Origin: Firmicutes bacterium UBA3930
GTDB lineage: Bacteria > Bacillota > Clostridia > Caldicoprobacterales > Caldicoprobacteraceae
NCBI GenBank assembly: GCA_002385885.1
Contig: DGEI01000013.1
Span: 62,001 to 126,000, forward strand
Length of the DNA: 64,000 nucleotides
Direction: 5' to 3'
Shown here: positions 38,814 through 49,594 of the stretch, in pieces
How positions within the stretch are numbered: the first letter of the stretch is position 1
Layout of the letters: each line of letters opens with the position of its first letter
Notes under the pieces: model-generated
The model's database searches: none
Told to the model about the DNA's origin: nothing
What the model saw: the letters and a program-made list of their open reading frames with translations, nothing else
Program-made: the position numbers and the translations under genes

Positions 38814-38860
38814 CCATTTCCTTGGTTCTGCGAGTCTCCGACGCTGTACTAAGGATATGG
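38814..38860 (+). promoter_or_regulatory. Probable S15 autoregulatory leader of rpsO
   Basis: Nested pairing: CCAT with ATGG, then TCCTTGGT with ACTAAGGA (one G-U), separated by a T-T mismatch. They enclose a small hairpin (GC, bulged GA, GTC / GAC, GC with TCC loop). This layout, upstream of rpsO and close to its GGAGGTG ribosome site, is like the Bacillus-type rpsO leader that S15 binds to stop its own translation. The fold is read by eye; the function follows from family knowledge. Confidence 0.6.
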
Positions 38861-38889
38861 GGGTATCAAAAAATGGAGGTGAACTTGTA

Positions 38890-39153
38890 ATGGATAAGGC
38901 ATTAAAGAACCAAATAATCGATACTTACAAGCTGCATGACAAGGATACCGGTTCTCCTGAAGTGCAGATTGCTCTTCTGACCGAGCGGATTAATCACTTG
39001 AATGAACACCTTAAAATCCACAAAAAGGATCATCATTCTCGCAGAGGCCTTCTCATGATGGTTGGAAGAAGAAGAGGTTTGCTTAACTACCTTATGAAAA
39101 AGGATATAGAGCGGTATCGGGCTATTATAGCAAAATTGAATTTAAGAAAGTAA
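38890..39153 (+). CDS. rpsO: 30S ribosomal protein S15
   Basis: 87 residues. S15 binds 16S rRNA early in assembly. Family stretches are [19 protein letters not shown] and [15 protein letters not shown]. The frame is open far upstream, but ATG 38890 follows TGGAGGTGAACTTGTA and gives the standard length. The gene has its own promoter and leader, and a terminator follows. Confidence 0.98.
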   Translation: MDKALKNQIIDTYKLHDKDTGSPEVQIALLTERINHLNEHLKIHKKDHHSRRGLLMMVGRRRGLLNYLMKKDIERYRAIIAKLNLRK

Positions 39154-39168
39154 TATGAAAGTAATGGG

Positions 39169-39196
39169 GGAGCGGGGATACCCGCTCCATTCTTTT
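39169..39196 (+). terminator. Terminator after rpsO
   Basis: GGAGCGGG / CCCGCTCC, an 8-bp G/C-rich perfect stem with a GATA loop, followed by ATTCTTTT. The T run is broken by one C, so some readthrough into pnp is possible. Confidence 0.75.
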
Positions 39197-39225
39197 AGCA
39201 TGTTTAATAAAAAAATGTAAGCACA

Positions 39226-39250
39226 GACTATTCTTGTAGGATACATAGTC
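39226..39250 (+). promoter_or_regulatory. Stem-loop in the pnp leader
   Basis: GACTA plus TGTA pairs with TACA plus TAGTC around a 3-base loop, with a 4-base bulge on the left arm. It lies 24 bases before pnp. Leader hairpins of pnp are processed and used for autoregulation in other bacteria; whether this one is comparable is not known. Confidence 0.35.
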
Positions 39251-39274
39251 GATTACACAATGAAAGGAGACGAT

Positions 39275-41452
39275 ATGAGGATGGAATATAAGACCTACAC
39301 TACCAATATCGCAGGTACTGCCATAACCGTTGAAGTAGGTAAATTAGCCGAGCAAGCCAATGGAGCATGTACCGTCCGCTGTGGAGATACGCTGGTATTT
39401 GTGGCAGCTACGGCCTCTGAGGAACCCCGGGAAGGAATAGACTTTTTCCCTCTCAGTGTGGATTTTGAAGAAAAGCTTTATGCCGTTGGCCGAATCCCCG
39501 GAGGGTTTATTAAAAGGGAAGGAAAACCTACTGAGAAAGCCATATTAACGGCAAGGCTGATCGATCGTCCGCTCAGGCCGTTGTTCCCCAAAGGATTCCG
39601 TAATGACGTTCACATAGTCGCAATGGCCCTTTCTGTGGACCCTGAATACCCGCCTGACGTATTTGCCATGCTTGGTTCTTCAATAGCGCTCAGCATCTCC
39701 GACATACCTTTTATGGGACCTACAGGCTCTGTGGCTGTTGGAATGGTAGACGGCCAATATGTAATAAATCCCACAAGCAAACAGCGGGAAAAGAGCAGAC
39801 TGGAACTTGTTGTTTCCGGAACAAAGGACGCTGTACTGATGGTAGAGGCCGGGGCCCAGGAGGTAACCGAGGAGGAAATGCTGGAGGCCATAATATTCGG
39901 ACACGAGTATATTAAGGAACTTGTGGCTTTTCAGGAAAAAATAATACAGGAGGTTGGCAAACCCAAGCGTGAGGTTGTCCTGTATTTGCCCGATCCCGAA
40001 CTGGATGCAAAAGTGAGGGAATATGCCGCAGATAAAATAGCGGATGCTGTCCAGGCATTTGACAAACAGGTCCGTGAAGCCAATATGAAGGCAGTGGAAG
40101 AAGATGTTCTTCAGTATTTTTCAGAGATGTTCCCCGATAAAGAATCCGACATAAAAGAGGTACTAAACACCATTACCAAAGAAACCGTACGCTCCAGGAT
40201 ACTAAAAGACAGCTTAAGACCTGACGGAAGAACGCCAAAGGAGATCCGTCCCATCAGCTGCGAGGTCGGCCTGCTTCCGCGGGTTCATGGCTCGGGATTG
40301 TTCCAGCGTGGACAGACACAGGTGTTAACAGCCTGTACTTTAGGCGCCCTGGGAGATGTTCAGGTTCTTGATGGTTTGTGGGAAGAGGATTTTAAACGCT
40401 ACATTCACCACTATAACTTCCCTCCCTACAGCGTAGGCGAAGCACGGCCCATGAGAGGGCCCGGACGGCGTGAAATAGGCCATGGCGCTTTGGCCGAAAG
40501 AGCCCTGGAACCCATGATTCCCGGTGAAGATGAGTTCCCCTACACTATACGCCTGGTATCGGAAGTAATGAGTTCTAACGGTTCTACATCCCAGGCCAGC
40601 GTGTGCGGCAGCACATTGGCCCTTATGGATGCCGGAGTTCCTATAAAGGCGCCGGTTGCAGGCGTGGCAATGGGTTTAATAAAGGACGAAGAAACGGGGC
40701 AGGTTGTGATATTGACCGATATTCAAGGGATAGAAGACCATCTTGGGGATATGGACTTTAAGGTAGCCGGAACGGAAAAAGGAATTACAGCCATTCAAAT
40801 GGACATAAAGATAAAAGGAATTGATCGCAGTATACTGGAGATGGCTTTGGCCCAGGCTTTAGAGGGCAGACTTTTCATACTGAACAAGATGCTGGAGGTT
40901 ATGCCCGAACCAAGAAAAGAGCTGTCACCGTTTGCTCCCAAGATTATCACCACAACCATACATCCGGATAAAATCCGTGAAGTTATTGGCCCCGGAGGAA
41001 AGACAATCAACCGGATAATCGATGAAACAGGAGTTAAAATCGATATCCAGGATGACGGACGTGTATATATATACTCACCCAGCATTGATGATGCAAAGAA
41101 AGCATTGGAAACCATTGAAAATATAACAAAAGAAGTGGAGGCAGGGGAGATATATACGGGCAAAGTTGTCAGAACCGTTAATTTTGGAGCATTTGTTGAG
41201 ATTCTGCCCGGTAAGGAAGGTCTGGTCCACATATCCAAACTGGCTCATGAAAGAGTGGACAAAGTCGAAGATGTGGTCCAGGTCGGCGATGAAATCACGG
41301 TAAAAGTGACCGATATTGATGAGCAGGGGCGCATTAACCTGTCCAGAAAAGACACACTGCCGCCACCGGCATCCAAAAACGGAGATAATAACCGGGAAGC
41401 ACACCGACGGCGCAGACCTGCTTACGGCCAGTCAAGAAATAACAGGAGATAA
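39275..41452 (+). CDS. pnp: Polyribonucleotide nucleotidyltransferase (PNPase)
   Basis: 725 residues. PNPase degrades RNA 3'-5' with phosphate. Two RNase PH-like domains ([12 protein letters not shown] near 40; [18 protein letters not shown] near 350), a KH domain ([16 protein letters not shown] near 575) and a C-terminal S1 domain ([17 protein letters not shown] near 650) are clear. AAAGGAG supports ATG 39275; 39281 is possible. A start at 39260 would place that site inside the gene. Confidence 0.97.
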   Translation: MRMEYKTYTTNIAGTAITVEVGKLAEQANGACTVRCGDTLVFVAATASEEPREGIDFFPLSVDFEEKLYAVGRIPGGFIKREGKPTEKAILTARLIDRPLRPLFPKGFRNDVHIVAMALSVDPEYPPDVFAMLGSSIALSISDIPFMGPTGSVAVGMVDGQYVINPTSKQREKSRLELVVSGTKDAVLMVEAGAQEVTEEEMLEAIIFGHEYIKELVAFQEKIIQEVGKPKREVVLYLPDPELDAKVREYAADKIADAVQAFDKQVREANMKAVEEDVLQYFSEMFPDKESDIKEVLNTITKETVRSRILKDSLRPDGRTPKEIRPISCEVGLLPRVHGSGLFQRGQTQVLTACTLGALGDVQVLDGLWEEDFKRYIHHYNFPPYSVGEARPMRGPGRREIGHGALAERALEPMIPGEDEFPYTIRLVSEVMSSNGSTSQASVCGSTLALMDAGVPIKAPVAGVAMGLIKDEETGQVVILTDIQGIEDHLGDMDFKVAGTEKGITAIQMDIKIKGIDRSILEMALAQALEGRLFILNKMLEVMPEPRKELSPFAPKIITTTIHPDKIREVIGPGGKTINRIIDETGVKIDIQDDGRVYIYSPSIDDAKKALETIENITKEVEAGEIYTGKVVRTVNFGAFVEILPGKEGLVHISKLAHERVDKVEDVVQVGDEITVKVTDIDEQGRINLSRKDTLPPPASKNGDNNREAHRRRRPAYGQSRNNRR

Positions 41453-41485
41453 AACATAAACTTTAACAGTTTATGTTTTATTTTT
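41449..41485 (+). terminator. Terminator overlapping the pnp stop codon
   Basis: ATAAAACATAAACT pairs perfectly with AGTTTATGTTTTAT around TTAAC, and the T run continues after it. The TAA stop of pnp is inside the left arm. Confidence 0.85.
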
Positions 41486-41552
41486 ACACATATCCTTCCG
41501 CCGCCGGAATAATTATTTTATTAGTAATATATTAGCAGGCGGGAGGATATCA

Positions 41553-42278
41553 ATGATTATTATTTTACGCAAAAAACGTATTGTCCTGTTCCTGTCCATA
41601 GCGCTGGTCATTGCCATAATGCTGTCTATAGGATGGGATGAAACCGTAGATGTATTGGGTTATACGGCTGTAAGGCCCATTTATAAGGGTAATCCGTTCC
41701 TGACCCGGGTTGCCTTTGAGTGCAATGTGGTTTGGGGAACCGAATATGTGCCTGCCATGCTGGATTTACTCAAGGAAAAGAACATCCGTATAACCTTTTT
41801 TATTGGAGGAGAGTGGGCAGCAGAAAACCCGGAACTGCTTAAAAGAATGGTGCGGGAAGGCCATGAACTGGGCAATCACGGTTATCATCATAAACATCAC
41901 AGCGATCTGAGTTTTAAAGAAAACTGTCAGGAAATTATCATGACCGAAGAGGTCATAAAAGAGATTGCCGGGGTAAAAACCTGCCTGTTTGCTCCGCCTT
42001 ACGGCGACTTTAACAATACCACCCTCCAGGCGGCTGATTCACTGGGATATAAAACCATTATGTGGAGTATTGATACAATTGACTGGAGAAGAGACGGGGT
42101 TGAAAATATAGTAAAGAGGGTTATAAAGAACCCTCACAACGGTGCTTTTATTTTAATGCATCCGACGGAGGATACAATAAAGGCTTTGCCTGTCATCATA
42201 GACAACCTTCGTGAAAAAGGGTTCGAGATCGGATGTATATCGGATCTTATATCCAACGGCGATCAAACAGATAATTAA
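41553..42278 (+). CDS. YlxY-like polysaccharide deacetylase family protein, altered motif 1
   Basis: 241 residues with an N-terminal membrane anchor or signal segment (about 8-26) and a NodB/CE4 domain. The metal-binding motif 2 is kept (GNHGYHHKHH near 108-117), as are APPYGDFN and a late LMHPT. Motif 1, normally TFDD(G), reads FECNVVWG here, so the usual Asp pair is missing. Relatives at this position in Firmicutes (YlxY) are linked to sporulation. It may be inactive or use a different mechanism. CGGGAGGATATCA precedes the ATG. Confidence 0.85.
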   Translation: MIIILRKKRIVLFLSIALVIAIMLSIGWDETVDVLGYTAVRPIYKGNPFLTRVAFECNVVWGTEYVPAMLDLLKEKNIRITFFIGGEWAAENPELLKRMVREGHELGNHGYHHKHHSDLSFKENCQEIIMTEEVIKEIAGVKTCLFAPPYGDFNNTTLQAADSLGYKTIMWSIDTIDWRRDGVENIVKRVIKNPHNGAFILMHPTEDTIKALPVIIDNLREKGFEIGCISDLISNGDQTDN

Positions 42279-42326
42279 AATTGAATCGACTGCAGCCAAT
42301 ATAAATACCAAAGGAAAGGTGAAACG

Positions 42327-43577
42327 ATGCAAAAAAAATGGCAGCTGGAAAACGGCGTAAGAATTGTAACCGAAAGAATCCCTTATTTTCGCTCGGTATC
42401 GGTGGGCCTATGGTTTTCCGCAGGCTCTGTTTATGAGAATATAAATGATAACGGCATGTCGCATTTCATAGAGCACATCCTGTTTAAAGGCACCAAAACG
42501 CGTACTGCAAAAGAAATTGCCCGGGCAATGGATTCGGTGGGCGGCCAGTTAAATGCCTTCACTGCAAAGGAATGCACCTGTTACTACAGCAATGTTATGG
42601 ACAAGCATCTGGCGTTAGCGCTGGATATTCTATCGGATATGGTACTGAATTCTGTTATGGATCCCGGTGATATAGAAAAGGAAAAAGGCGTAATCCTCGA
42701 AGAAATACTTATGTATGAGGATTCTCCGGAAGACCTGGTAAGCGAGCTGTTGGGCAAAGCATTGTTAGGCCCCCACCCATTAGGAAACCCGATACTGGGA
42801 AACCGGCAGTTTGTACAAGGCATAACCCGCGACAGGCTGCTGTCCTTCCTGAATGAAAAGTATTCTCCTCATAATCTTGTGGTTTCCGTTGCAGGCAACT
42901 TTGATGAACAGCAGGCAGTGGATTTGATCCGCAAGCATTTTGGCAGCTGGCAAAACAGGCCAGTGGATATTGACATTCCTCAGCCCGGTTATCAGTCCCA
43001 AAACCTTTTTAGGTGGAAGGATATAGAACAAGTCCATCTCTGTTTTGGGTATCCGGGAATAAACCTCGGGCATAATGATATATATCCCCTGATGATTTTC
43101 AATAACCTGTTCGGCGGCGGGATGAGTTCCCGTCTGTTTCAGAATATCAGGGAGGACCGGGGCCTGGTATATTCTATATTCTCATATCCTTCCTTTTACA
43201 TCTGTGGGGGTAAATTCACGGTATACGCCTGCATGAAACCTTCCCAGGCAAAAAATGTAGCTGACCTGGTAATGGAAGAGATACAGAAAGTCACAACTCA
43301 GGGTGTTAACCGGGATGAATTTGAAACTGCCAGAGAGCAGCTCAAAGGCAACTATATATTAAGCCTGGAAAGCAGCGGCAGCAGAATGAATGCCATAGGA
43401 CGTTCCGAGCTCCTGCTGGGAATACTGAGAACACCGGAGGAAATACTGGAGAAAATTGATAACACAACTATTGATGATGTCATCAGGGCAGCGTGCAGTA
43501 TACTGGATCCAAACCGCAGGGCTGTTGCAGTCGTAGGCTGCGAAAACGTTCTTGAAGGCTGTTGTATTCAGAACTGA
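42327..43577 (+). CDS. M16 family zinc peptidase (YmxG/MlpA-like)
   Basis: 416 residues, processing-peptidase type. The inverted zinc motif H46-F-I-E49-H50 (SHFIEHILFKGT) is intact, with a downstream glutamate region (EILMYEDSP near 130). The C-terminal half has the R/Y substrate pair stretch (LVYSIFSYPSFY). Substrates are unknown in this position; Bacillus MlpA affects protease expression. AAAGGAAAGGTGAAACG precedes the ATG. Confidence 0.92.
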   Translation: MQKKWQLENGVRIVTERIPYFRSVSVGLWFSAGSVYENINDNGMSHFIEHILFKGTKTRTAKEIARAMDSVGGQLNAFTAKECTCYYSNVMDKHLALALDILSDMVLNSVMDPGDIEKEKGVILEEILMYEDSPEDLVSELLGKALLGPHPLGNPILGNRQFVQGITRDRLLSFLNEKYSPHNLVVSVAGNFDEQQAVDLIRKHFGSWQNRPVDIDIPQPGYQSQNLFRWKDIEQVHLCFGYPGINLGHNDIYPLMIFNNLFGGGMSSRLFQNIREDRGLVYSIFSYPSFYICGGKFTVYACMKPSQAKNVADLVMEEIQKVTTQGVNRDEFETAREQLKGNYILSLESSGSRMNAIGRSELLLGILRTPEEILEKIDNTTIDDVIRAACSILDPNRRAVAVVGCENVLEGCCIQN

Positions 43578-43582
43578 CATAC

Positions 43583-43611
43583 TTGCAAAGAATAAACCCC
43601 ATAGGTATAAT
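43583..43611 (+). promoter_or_regulatory. Promoter for miaB-mutS-mutL-miaA
   Basis: TTGCAA, a 17-base spacer and a perfect TATAAT in the 84-base gap before miaB. It would start a leader of about 45 bases. Confidence 0.55.
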
Positions 43612-43661
43612 AAATCAGGAACCCGGTTTTCTATAACGCAACAGGGAAGAAGGAGGCACAA

Positions 43662-45041
43662 ATGTCATTAAAGGAAGAACAGCAAAAATATATGCAGGCA
43701 TTGCAGCAATACGCTGAAGGAAAGCGTTTCAAATATCATATTGTAACATACGGCTGCCAGATGAATGTCCATGATTCTGAAAAACTGGCCGGTATGCTGC
43801 AGGAAATCGGATATGAAGAGACACAGGTGCTGGAAGAGGCTGATATAATACTGTTTAATACCTGCTGTGTGCGTGAGCATGCCGAACAGCGGGTTTACGG
43901 CAATGTGGGAGCGCTGCGTTCCTACAAGCAGAGTAATCCAAACCTGATCCTGGGTGTCTGCGGCTGTATGATGCAGCAAAAAGAAACAGCCGAAGATATA
44001 ATAAAGAAATTTCCCTTTGTTGATCTGGTATTTGGTACCCATAACCTGCACCATTTTCCCCGGCTGCTTTTTGAAGCTGTAAATTCCGGGCACACAGTTG
44101 TGGAGATACTGGATGAAGAAGGTAATATAGTTGAAGGTATTCCAGCCAAAAGAGCTTCAAATGTTTCCGCTTATGTAACCATTATGTACGGCTGCAACAA
44201 TTTCTGCACCTACTGCATCGTTCCCCATGTCAGGGGACGGGAAAGGAGCAGGCTTCCCGGGGACATCACAGACGAAATTGGTGAACTGGCAGCCAACGGA
44301 TGTAAAGAAATAACATTGCTGGGCCAGAACGTTAATTCTTACGGAAAAGACCTGGGTGACGGATATCTTTTTCCGGATCTGTTAAGGGATGTAAACAAAA
44401 TTGAAGGCATTGAAAGAATCAGATTTGTTACCTCTCACCCCAAGGATCTGTCGGATGATCTGATTGACGCCATGGCAGAATGTGAAAAGGTGTGCGAGCA
44501 TATACATCTCCCGCTGCAGGCCGGAAGCAATGTTATACTGCGAAAAATGAACCGCCGGTATACCAGGGAGGACTACCTGAAACTGGTTGATAAGCTGCGG
44601 GCCCGGATTCCCGGCATAGCTGTTTCAACCGATATCATTGTCGGGTTTCCCGGCGAGACCGAAGAAGATTTTCTGGATACCCTGGATATGATGGAAAGGG
44701 TTCAGTATGATTCAGCCTTTACCTTTATATACTCTCCCAGGAAGGGCACGCCGGCCGCCAGTATGCCGGACGGGGTGGATACAGAGGTAAAAAAAGAGAG
44801 GCTCAACAGGCTGATTGCGCTTCAAAACGATATCAGCAAGGCGAAGAACCAGCTGTATATGGATAAAGTTGTAGAGGTGCTGGTTGAAGGTGTAAGCAAA
44901 AACAATCCAAAAATGCTGTCCGGGCGCACCCGGACCAATAAACTGGTTCATTTTGAAGGCGGAAGTGAAATTATCGGAGAGTTTGTTAATGTAAAAATAA
45001 CCCTGCCAAAAGCTTGGACTTTGGAAGGCCGCATGATATAA
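43662..45041 (+). CDS. miaB: tRNA-2-methylthio-N6-dimethylallyladenosine synthase MiaB
   Basis: 459 residues. MiaB adds a methylthio group to i6A37 in tRNA. N-terminal cluster cysteines: TYGCQMN, NTCCVRE and VCGCMMQ. Radical SAM motif: [12 protein letters not shown] near 175. A C-terminal TRAM domain ends the protein. Its substrate is made by MiaA, encoded three genes downstream. AGAAGGAGGCACAA precedes the ATG. Confidence 0.96.
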   Translation: MSLKEEQQKYMQALQQYAEGKRFKYHIVTYGCQMNVHDSEKLAGMLQEIGYEETQVLEEADIILFNTCCVREHAEQRVYGNVGALRSYKQSNPNLILGVCGCMMQQKETAEDIIKKFPFVDLVFGTHNLHHFPRLLFEAVNSGHTVVEILDEEGNIVEGIPAKRASNVSAYVTIMYGCNNFCTYCIVPHVRGRERSRLPGDITDEIGELAANGCKEITLLGQNVNSYGKDLGDGYLFPDLLRDVNKIEGIERIRFVTSHPKDLSDDLIDAMAECEKVCEHIHLPLQAGSNVILRKMNRRYTREDYLKLVDKLRARIPGIAVSTDIIVGFPGETEEDFLDTLDMMERVQYDSAFTFIYSPRKGTPAASMPDGVDTEVKKERLNRLIALQNDISKAKNQLYMDKVVEVLVEGVSKNNPKMLSGRTRTNKLVHFEGGSEIIGEFVNVKITLPKAWTLEGRMI

Positions 45042-45074
45042 TTAATTGATAGAAATTTTTCAGGAGGTTCCTGT

Positions 45075-47690
45075 ATGGCACAGCTCACTCCCATGATGCA
45101 GCAATACATGCAAATAAAAGAGCAATACAAAGATGCTCTTCTTTTTTTTAGATTAGGGGACTTTTATGAACTTTTCTTCGAGGATGCAATAACCGCATCA
45201 AGAGAACTGGAAATCACCCTGACAGGACGGGATTGTGGTCTGGATGAGCGTGCTCCGATGTGCGGTGTTCCGTATCATTCGGTAGAAGGCTATATTGCCC
45301 GCCTTATCGATAAGGGATATAAGGTTGCAATCTGTGAACAGGTTGAGGATCCCAAGGAGGCCAAGGGGATTGTTAGGCGGGAGGTTATACGGGTTATAAC
45401 TCCCGGTACCCTTCTTGAATCCTCCATGCTCGATGAGAAAAACAACAATTATCTTGCCTGTATTTTTAAAGACGGGCAGAGTTTTGGTTTATCGGTAGTC
45501 GATATATCAACCGGTGAATTCTATATAAGCGAGCTTACGGGAGAGAATAACGCCGTAAGACTGACAGACGAGATGTCCAGGATCAACCCGCGGGAAATAT
45601 TAATGAATCAGGGTACCGAGCTTGATCAGAAACTCGTCGACACCCTCAGGCATCAGTTTTCTCCGTTTATTACGTTTTATCACGAGTGGGCTTTTGATCA
45701 CCGTACCGCTTACAATAAGCTTATACAGCATTTTAAAGTGCATTCACTGGAAGGTTTCGGGTGCCAGGATATGAGATACGGGATATGTGCTGCCGGCGCT
45801 TTGCTGGAGTATCTCACGGAAACTCAAAAAAACACCCTGGCCCATATAACCCGGATTAAACCTTATTACCTGGAATCATATATGGTACTGGACGCATCAT
45901 CAAGACGCAATCTTGAGCTTACAGAAACCATACGGGGAAAGGATAAAAAAGGCTCTCTTCTATGGCTGCTGGACAAAACCTGCACTGCCATGGGAGGCCG
46001 GTTAATAAGAAAATGGATACAGCAGCCTCTGATTAACAGCAAAGAAATAGAGTACCGGCTTGACGGGGTAGAGGAGCTGTATGATAACCGCATATTACTT
46101 GATGATATTGCTGACCATCTGAAAAAAGTGTATGATCTTGAAAGGCTGATGGCCCGTATTTCATATGGCACTGCCAATGCCCGTGATATAATTTCTTTGA
46201 AGCAATCTGTCAGCAATTTGCCGGATATAAAGAAACTATTGGCATCATGCCGTTCAGCCATACTCAGGGATGCGCATACGAACCTGGATCCCTTGGAAGA
46301 CATATATGAACTGATCGAACGTTCCATAGCGGATAATCCGCCTGTTACGATAAAAGAAGGCAACATAATAAAGACCGGTTACAATACCCGGCTTGACCAA
46401 TACCGCAGGGCCATGCATGAGGGGAAAGCCTGGATTGCATCCCTCGAACAGAAAGAAAGGGAAAAAACCGGTATAAAAAACCTGAGGGTGGGCTTTAACA
46501 AGGTATTCGGCTATTATATCGAGGTTACCAAATCCTATTATGATCTCGTTCCGGAGCATTACATCCGTAAACAAACCCTGGTAAACTCCGAACGGTACAT
46601 CACCCCGGAGCTAAAGGAAATGGAAGATACCATCCTTGGCGCCGAGGAAAAGAGTGTGAATCTTGAATATGATATTTTCGTTGAGATAAGGCAGGAAATT
46701 GGAAGGCATGTACATAGGATACAAAATACAGCGAACATAATATCGGTACTGGATGTTTTATGTTCTTTTGCCAGGGTATCCATTGAAAACGATTATGTCC
46801 GACCCGGTATAAACACCAATGGTATCATTTCCATTAAAGACGGACGCCATCCTGTAGTTGAAAAAACCCTGCCTCACGACATGTTTGTGCCAAACCATGC
46901 TTATATGGATACTTCCGAGAACCGGCTTATGATAATTACCGGGCCAAACATGGCCGGAAAAAGCACGTACATGAGGCAGGTAGCCCTTATCGTCCTTATG
47001 TCTCAAATCGGATGTTTCATTCCGGCCAGAGAGGCCGATATCGGAATAGTTGACAGGATATTTACGCGTATCGGGGCATCCGATGATCTGTCTGCCGGAC
47101 AAAGTACATTTTTAGTGGAAATGAACGAGGTTGCCAATATTCTTCATAATGCTACCCCCAACAGCCTGCTTATACTGGACGAAGTCGGAAGGGGGACCAG
47201 TACTTTCGATGGCTTGAGTATTGCATGGGCTGTTATTGAATACATATCTACCTCCAAAAATTTAGGCTGCAAAACATTGTTTGCCACCCACTACCATGAA
47301 CTGACCGGCCTTGAGGGAAGCCTGCCGGGTATAAAAAACTACCGCATATCTGTAAAGGAACGCGGAGATGATATTATATTCTTAAGAAAAATAGTCAGGG
47401 GAGGAGCAGATCAAAGCTTTGGGATACAGGTGGCCAGGCTTGCAGGCCTGCCTATACCGGTTATCGAACGCGCCAAGGCTATATTATCCCAGCTGGAAGA
47501 AGCTGATATTGCAAAAAAAAGCAGCCGGAATATAACAGCAAGAGAGCCCGTAAGCCAGCAGCTGTCGTTTTTCCAGCCACGGCCTTCAGAGATAGAGGAG
47601 GAACTGAAGAATATCGATATCCTTAATATCACCCCAATAGAAGCTATGAATATTCTTAACCGTTTAGTTGAAAAAGCGAAACAGTCTTAG
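45075..47690 (+). CDS. mutS: DNA mismatch repair protein MutS
   Basis: 871 residues, normal length. The mismatch-reading F-x-E is in LGDFYELFFEDA near 30. The connector, lever and clamp domains follow; the ATPase has TGPNMAGKSTYMRQ near 620, DEVGRGTSTFDG near 695 and ATHYHEL. TCAGGAGGTTCCTGT precedes the ATG. It is followed by mutL after 11 bases. Confidence 0.98.
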   Translation: MAQLTPMMQQYMQIKEQYKDALLFFRLGDFYELFFEDAITASRELEITLTGRDCGLDERAPMCGVPYHSVEGYIARLIDKGYKVAICEQVEDPKEAKGIVRREVIRVITPGTLLESSMLDEKNNNYLACIFKDGQSFGLSVVDISTGEFYISELTGENNAVRLTDEMSRINPREILMNQGTELDQKLVDTLRHQFSPFITFYHEWAFDHRTAYNKLIQHFKVHSLEGFGCQDMRYGICAAGALLEYLTETQKNTLAHITRIKPYYLESYMVLDASSRRNLELTETIRGKDKKGSLLWLLDKTCTAMGGRLIRKWIQQPLINSKEIEYRLDGVEELYDNRILLDDIADHLKKVYDLERLMARISYGTANARDIISLKQSVSNLPDIKKLLASCRSAILRDAHTNLDPLEDIYELIERSIADNPPVTIKEGNIIKTGYNTRLDQYRRAMHEGKAWIASLEQKEREKTGIKNLRVGFNKVFGYYIEVTKSYYDLVPEHYIRKQTLVNSERYITPELKEMEDTILGAEEKSVNLEYDIFVEIRQEIGRHVHRIQNTANIISVLDVLCSFARVSIENDYVRPGINTNGIISIKDGRHPVVEKTLPHDMFVPNHAYMDTSENRLMIITGPNMAGKSTYMRQVALIVLMSQIGCFIPAREADIGIVDRIFTRIGASDDLSAGQSTFLVEMNEVANILHNATPNSLLILDEVGRGTSTFDGLSIAWAVIEYISTSKNLGCKTLFATHYHELTGLEGSLPGIKNYRISVKERGDDIIFLRKIVRGGADQSFGIQVARLAGLPIPVIERAKAILSQLEEADIAKKSSRNITAREPVSQQLSFFQPRPSEIEEELKNIDILNITPIEAMNILNRLVEKAKQS

Positions 47691-47701
47691 GAGGGAATTG
47701 T

Positions 47702-49579
47702 TTGCCAAAGATAAATATTCTGGATGATTTTACCGTTAATCAAATAGCAGCCGGTGAAGTAATTGAACGTCCTTCATCGATTGTGAAAGAGCTGGTGGAA
47801 AACTCTATTGATGCCGGCAGTTCGGCCATTACCATTGAAATTCAGGACGGCGGAGTATCGCTGATAAGAGTTACCGACAACGGGGAAGGAATGGATAAAA
47901 CGGATGCCCGGCTGTGTTTTCAGCGTCATGCTACCAGCAAGATCAAGTCCAATACTGATTTGTACTCAATAAACTCCCTCGGTTTCAGAGGAGAGGCCCT
48001 TGCAAGCATCGCAGCAGTATCCCGGGTTGAATTATTTACAAGCCCGCGGAATGCCGCGGCAGGCATTCATATTGTCAACCATGGGGGAAAAGTTGTATCC
48101 GAAAAGGAAATCGGCTGCCCTGAAGGAACCACCATCGTTGTTCGAAACCTCTTTTACAATGCACCGGCCCGGCTTAAATTTCTTAAGTCAGCCAGAGTGG
48201 AAACTGCAAACATAAGCGAGCTGGTAGGCAGGTTAATACTTGCTCATCCGGAGATCTCTTTTCGTTACATAAACCAAGGCAAAACCGTGTATCATTCCCC
48301 GGGAAATGGCAGCCTGTTTTCGGCTGTAATATCCGTTTTTGGAAAGGATATAAGAAACCAGGTAATTGAAATAAACAGAAAACGCCAGGAGGGTGATATC
48401 TCCCTGTACGGATATATAGGAAGAGCGTCACTGTCCAGAATTAACCGGAGCAGCGAATCATTTATAGTAAACGGCCGTTATGTGAAAAGCCCGCTGCTGT
48501 CAAAAGCCGTGGAGGATGCCTACCGCTCTTATCTTATGGTCAACCGTTTTCCCTGGGTTGTTTTACACCTTGATTTGCCGGCAGATCAGATCGATGTCAA
48601 TGTACATCCGGCAAAAACGGAAATAAGGTTTAAGACGGAACAAGAAATATATAAACTTATATTTGACTGGGTGAAAGAGTGCCTGGAAAAGCATCCCCAT
48701 ATACCGGTTATAAGCCGTGAGAGCTTTGAACGGTCAGATTATAATGGCAGCCAAACCGATGACCGGTCCGGCCTGCCGGATACTGCTTTGGACACGCAAC
48801 GGCAGGAGAACAGGGAACGCATTGATAAAACTGTGGCTGAGAGCCAGCAAATTGATTTTTTTGATCAGCATTCCCGCGAACCCAGGCATGTGTATATTGC
48901 CAAAAAAGATTCACCTGGCGATTCAAAACTGATAAAAAATGGCAATAATGGTATGGAATATGAAGTTCATGAACATAATATAGATAGATTCAGAACCGGT
49001 ACACTCAAGGTAATAGGCAGGGCTTTCTCAACATACATAATTGTTGAAGAACAGGACAGGGTATTCTTTGTGGATCAACATGCCGCTCATGAACGTTTGA
49101 TTTACCAGGAACTCAATGAAAGCCTTAATAAACGTACAGCTGCCAGCCAGCAGCTGCTGCCTCCCGTTATACTGGAGCTTACCCATGATGAAAGTTTAAT
49201 TGTTGAGGCAGCGCAGGATATCTTAGCTTCTCTCGGATTTGATATTGAACATTTTGGAGGAAATACCTGGACGGTACGGGGAGTTCCTTATGTTTTGAAA
49301 GGCACCAATGTCCGGGAACTGTTCCATTATGTTTTGGACCAATGGGGTATTGACAGCCGTACGCCTGAACCTTCAATGCTGATAAAACCGGAAGACATTA
49401 TGAGGGCTGCCTGCAGGCAGGCTGTTAAAGCCCGGGATCCTCTCTCAGACAGAGAAATAGTGTATTTGCTTGAGAGGTTCAGAAATGATGAAATTCCCTT
49501 GACCTGTCCCCATGGCAGACCTATTATTGTAACCATTACAAAATATGAACTTGAAAAGAAATTTAAGAGAATACAGTAA
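47702..49579 (+). CDS. mutL: DNA mismatch repair protein MutL (endonuclease type)
   Basis: 625 residues, TTG start behind AGGAGGGAATTG. The GHKL ATPase has NQIAAGEVIERP, DNGEGMD and GFRGEALASI. A variable linker spans about 330-430. The C-terminal domain carries the metal-binding DQHAAHERLIYQE, an ACR stretch and the late CPHGRP motif, which mark the nicking type used in bacteria without MutH. It functions with MutS encoded just upstream. Confidence 0.97.
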   Translation: MPKINILDDFTVNQIAAGEVIERPSSIVKELVENSIDAGSSAITIEIQDGGVSLIRVTDNGEGMDKTDARLCFQRHATSKIKSNTDLYSINSLGFRGEALASIAAVSRVELFTSPRNAAAGIHIVNHGGKVVSEKEIGCPEGTTIVVRNLFYNAPARLKFLKSARVETANISELVGRLILAHPEISFRYINQGKTVYHSPGNGSLFSAVISVFGKDIRNQVIEINRKRQEGDISLYGYIGRASLSRINRSSESFIVNGRYVKSPLLSKAVEDAYRSYLMVNRFPWVVLHLDLPADQIDVNVHPAKTEIRFKTEQEIYKLIFDWVKECLEKHPHIPVISRESFERSDYNGSQTDDRSGLPDTALDTQRQENRERIDKTVAESQQIDFFDQHSREPRHVYIAKKDSPGDSKLIKNGNNGMEYEVHEHNIDRFRTGTLKVIGRAFSTYIIVEEQDRVFFVDQHAAHERLIYQELNESLNKRTAASQQLLPPVILELTHDESLIVEAAQDILASLGFDIEHFGGNTWTVRGVPYVLKGTNVRELFHYVLDQWGIDSRTPEPSMLIKPEDIMRAACRQAVKARDPLSDREIVYLLERFRNDEIPLTCPHGRPIIVTITKYELEKKFKRIQ

Positions 49580-49594
49580 AGGGGTCACCGGCTT

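Noticed and set aside
45866..46366. 166-codon antisense open frame inside mutS
   Set aside because: Same reason: the mutS frame is fully conserved there.
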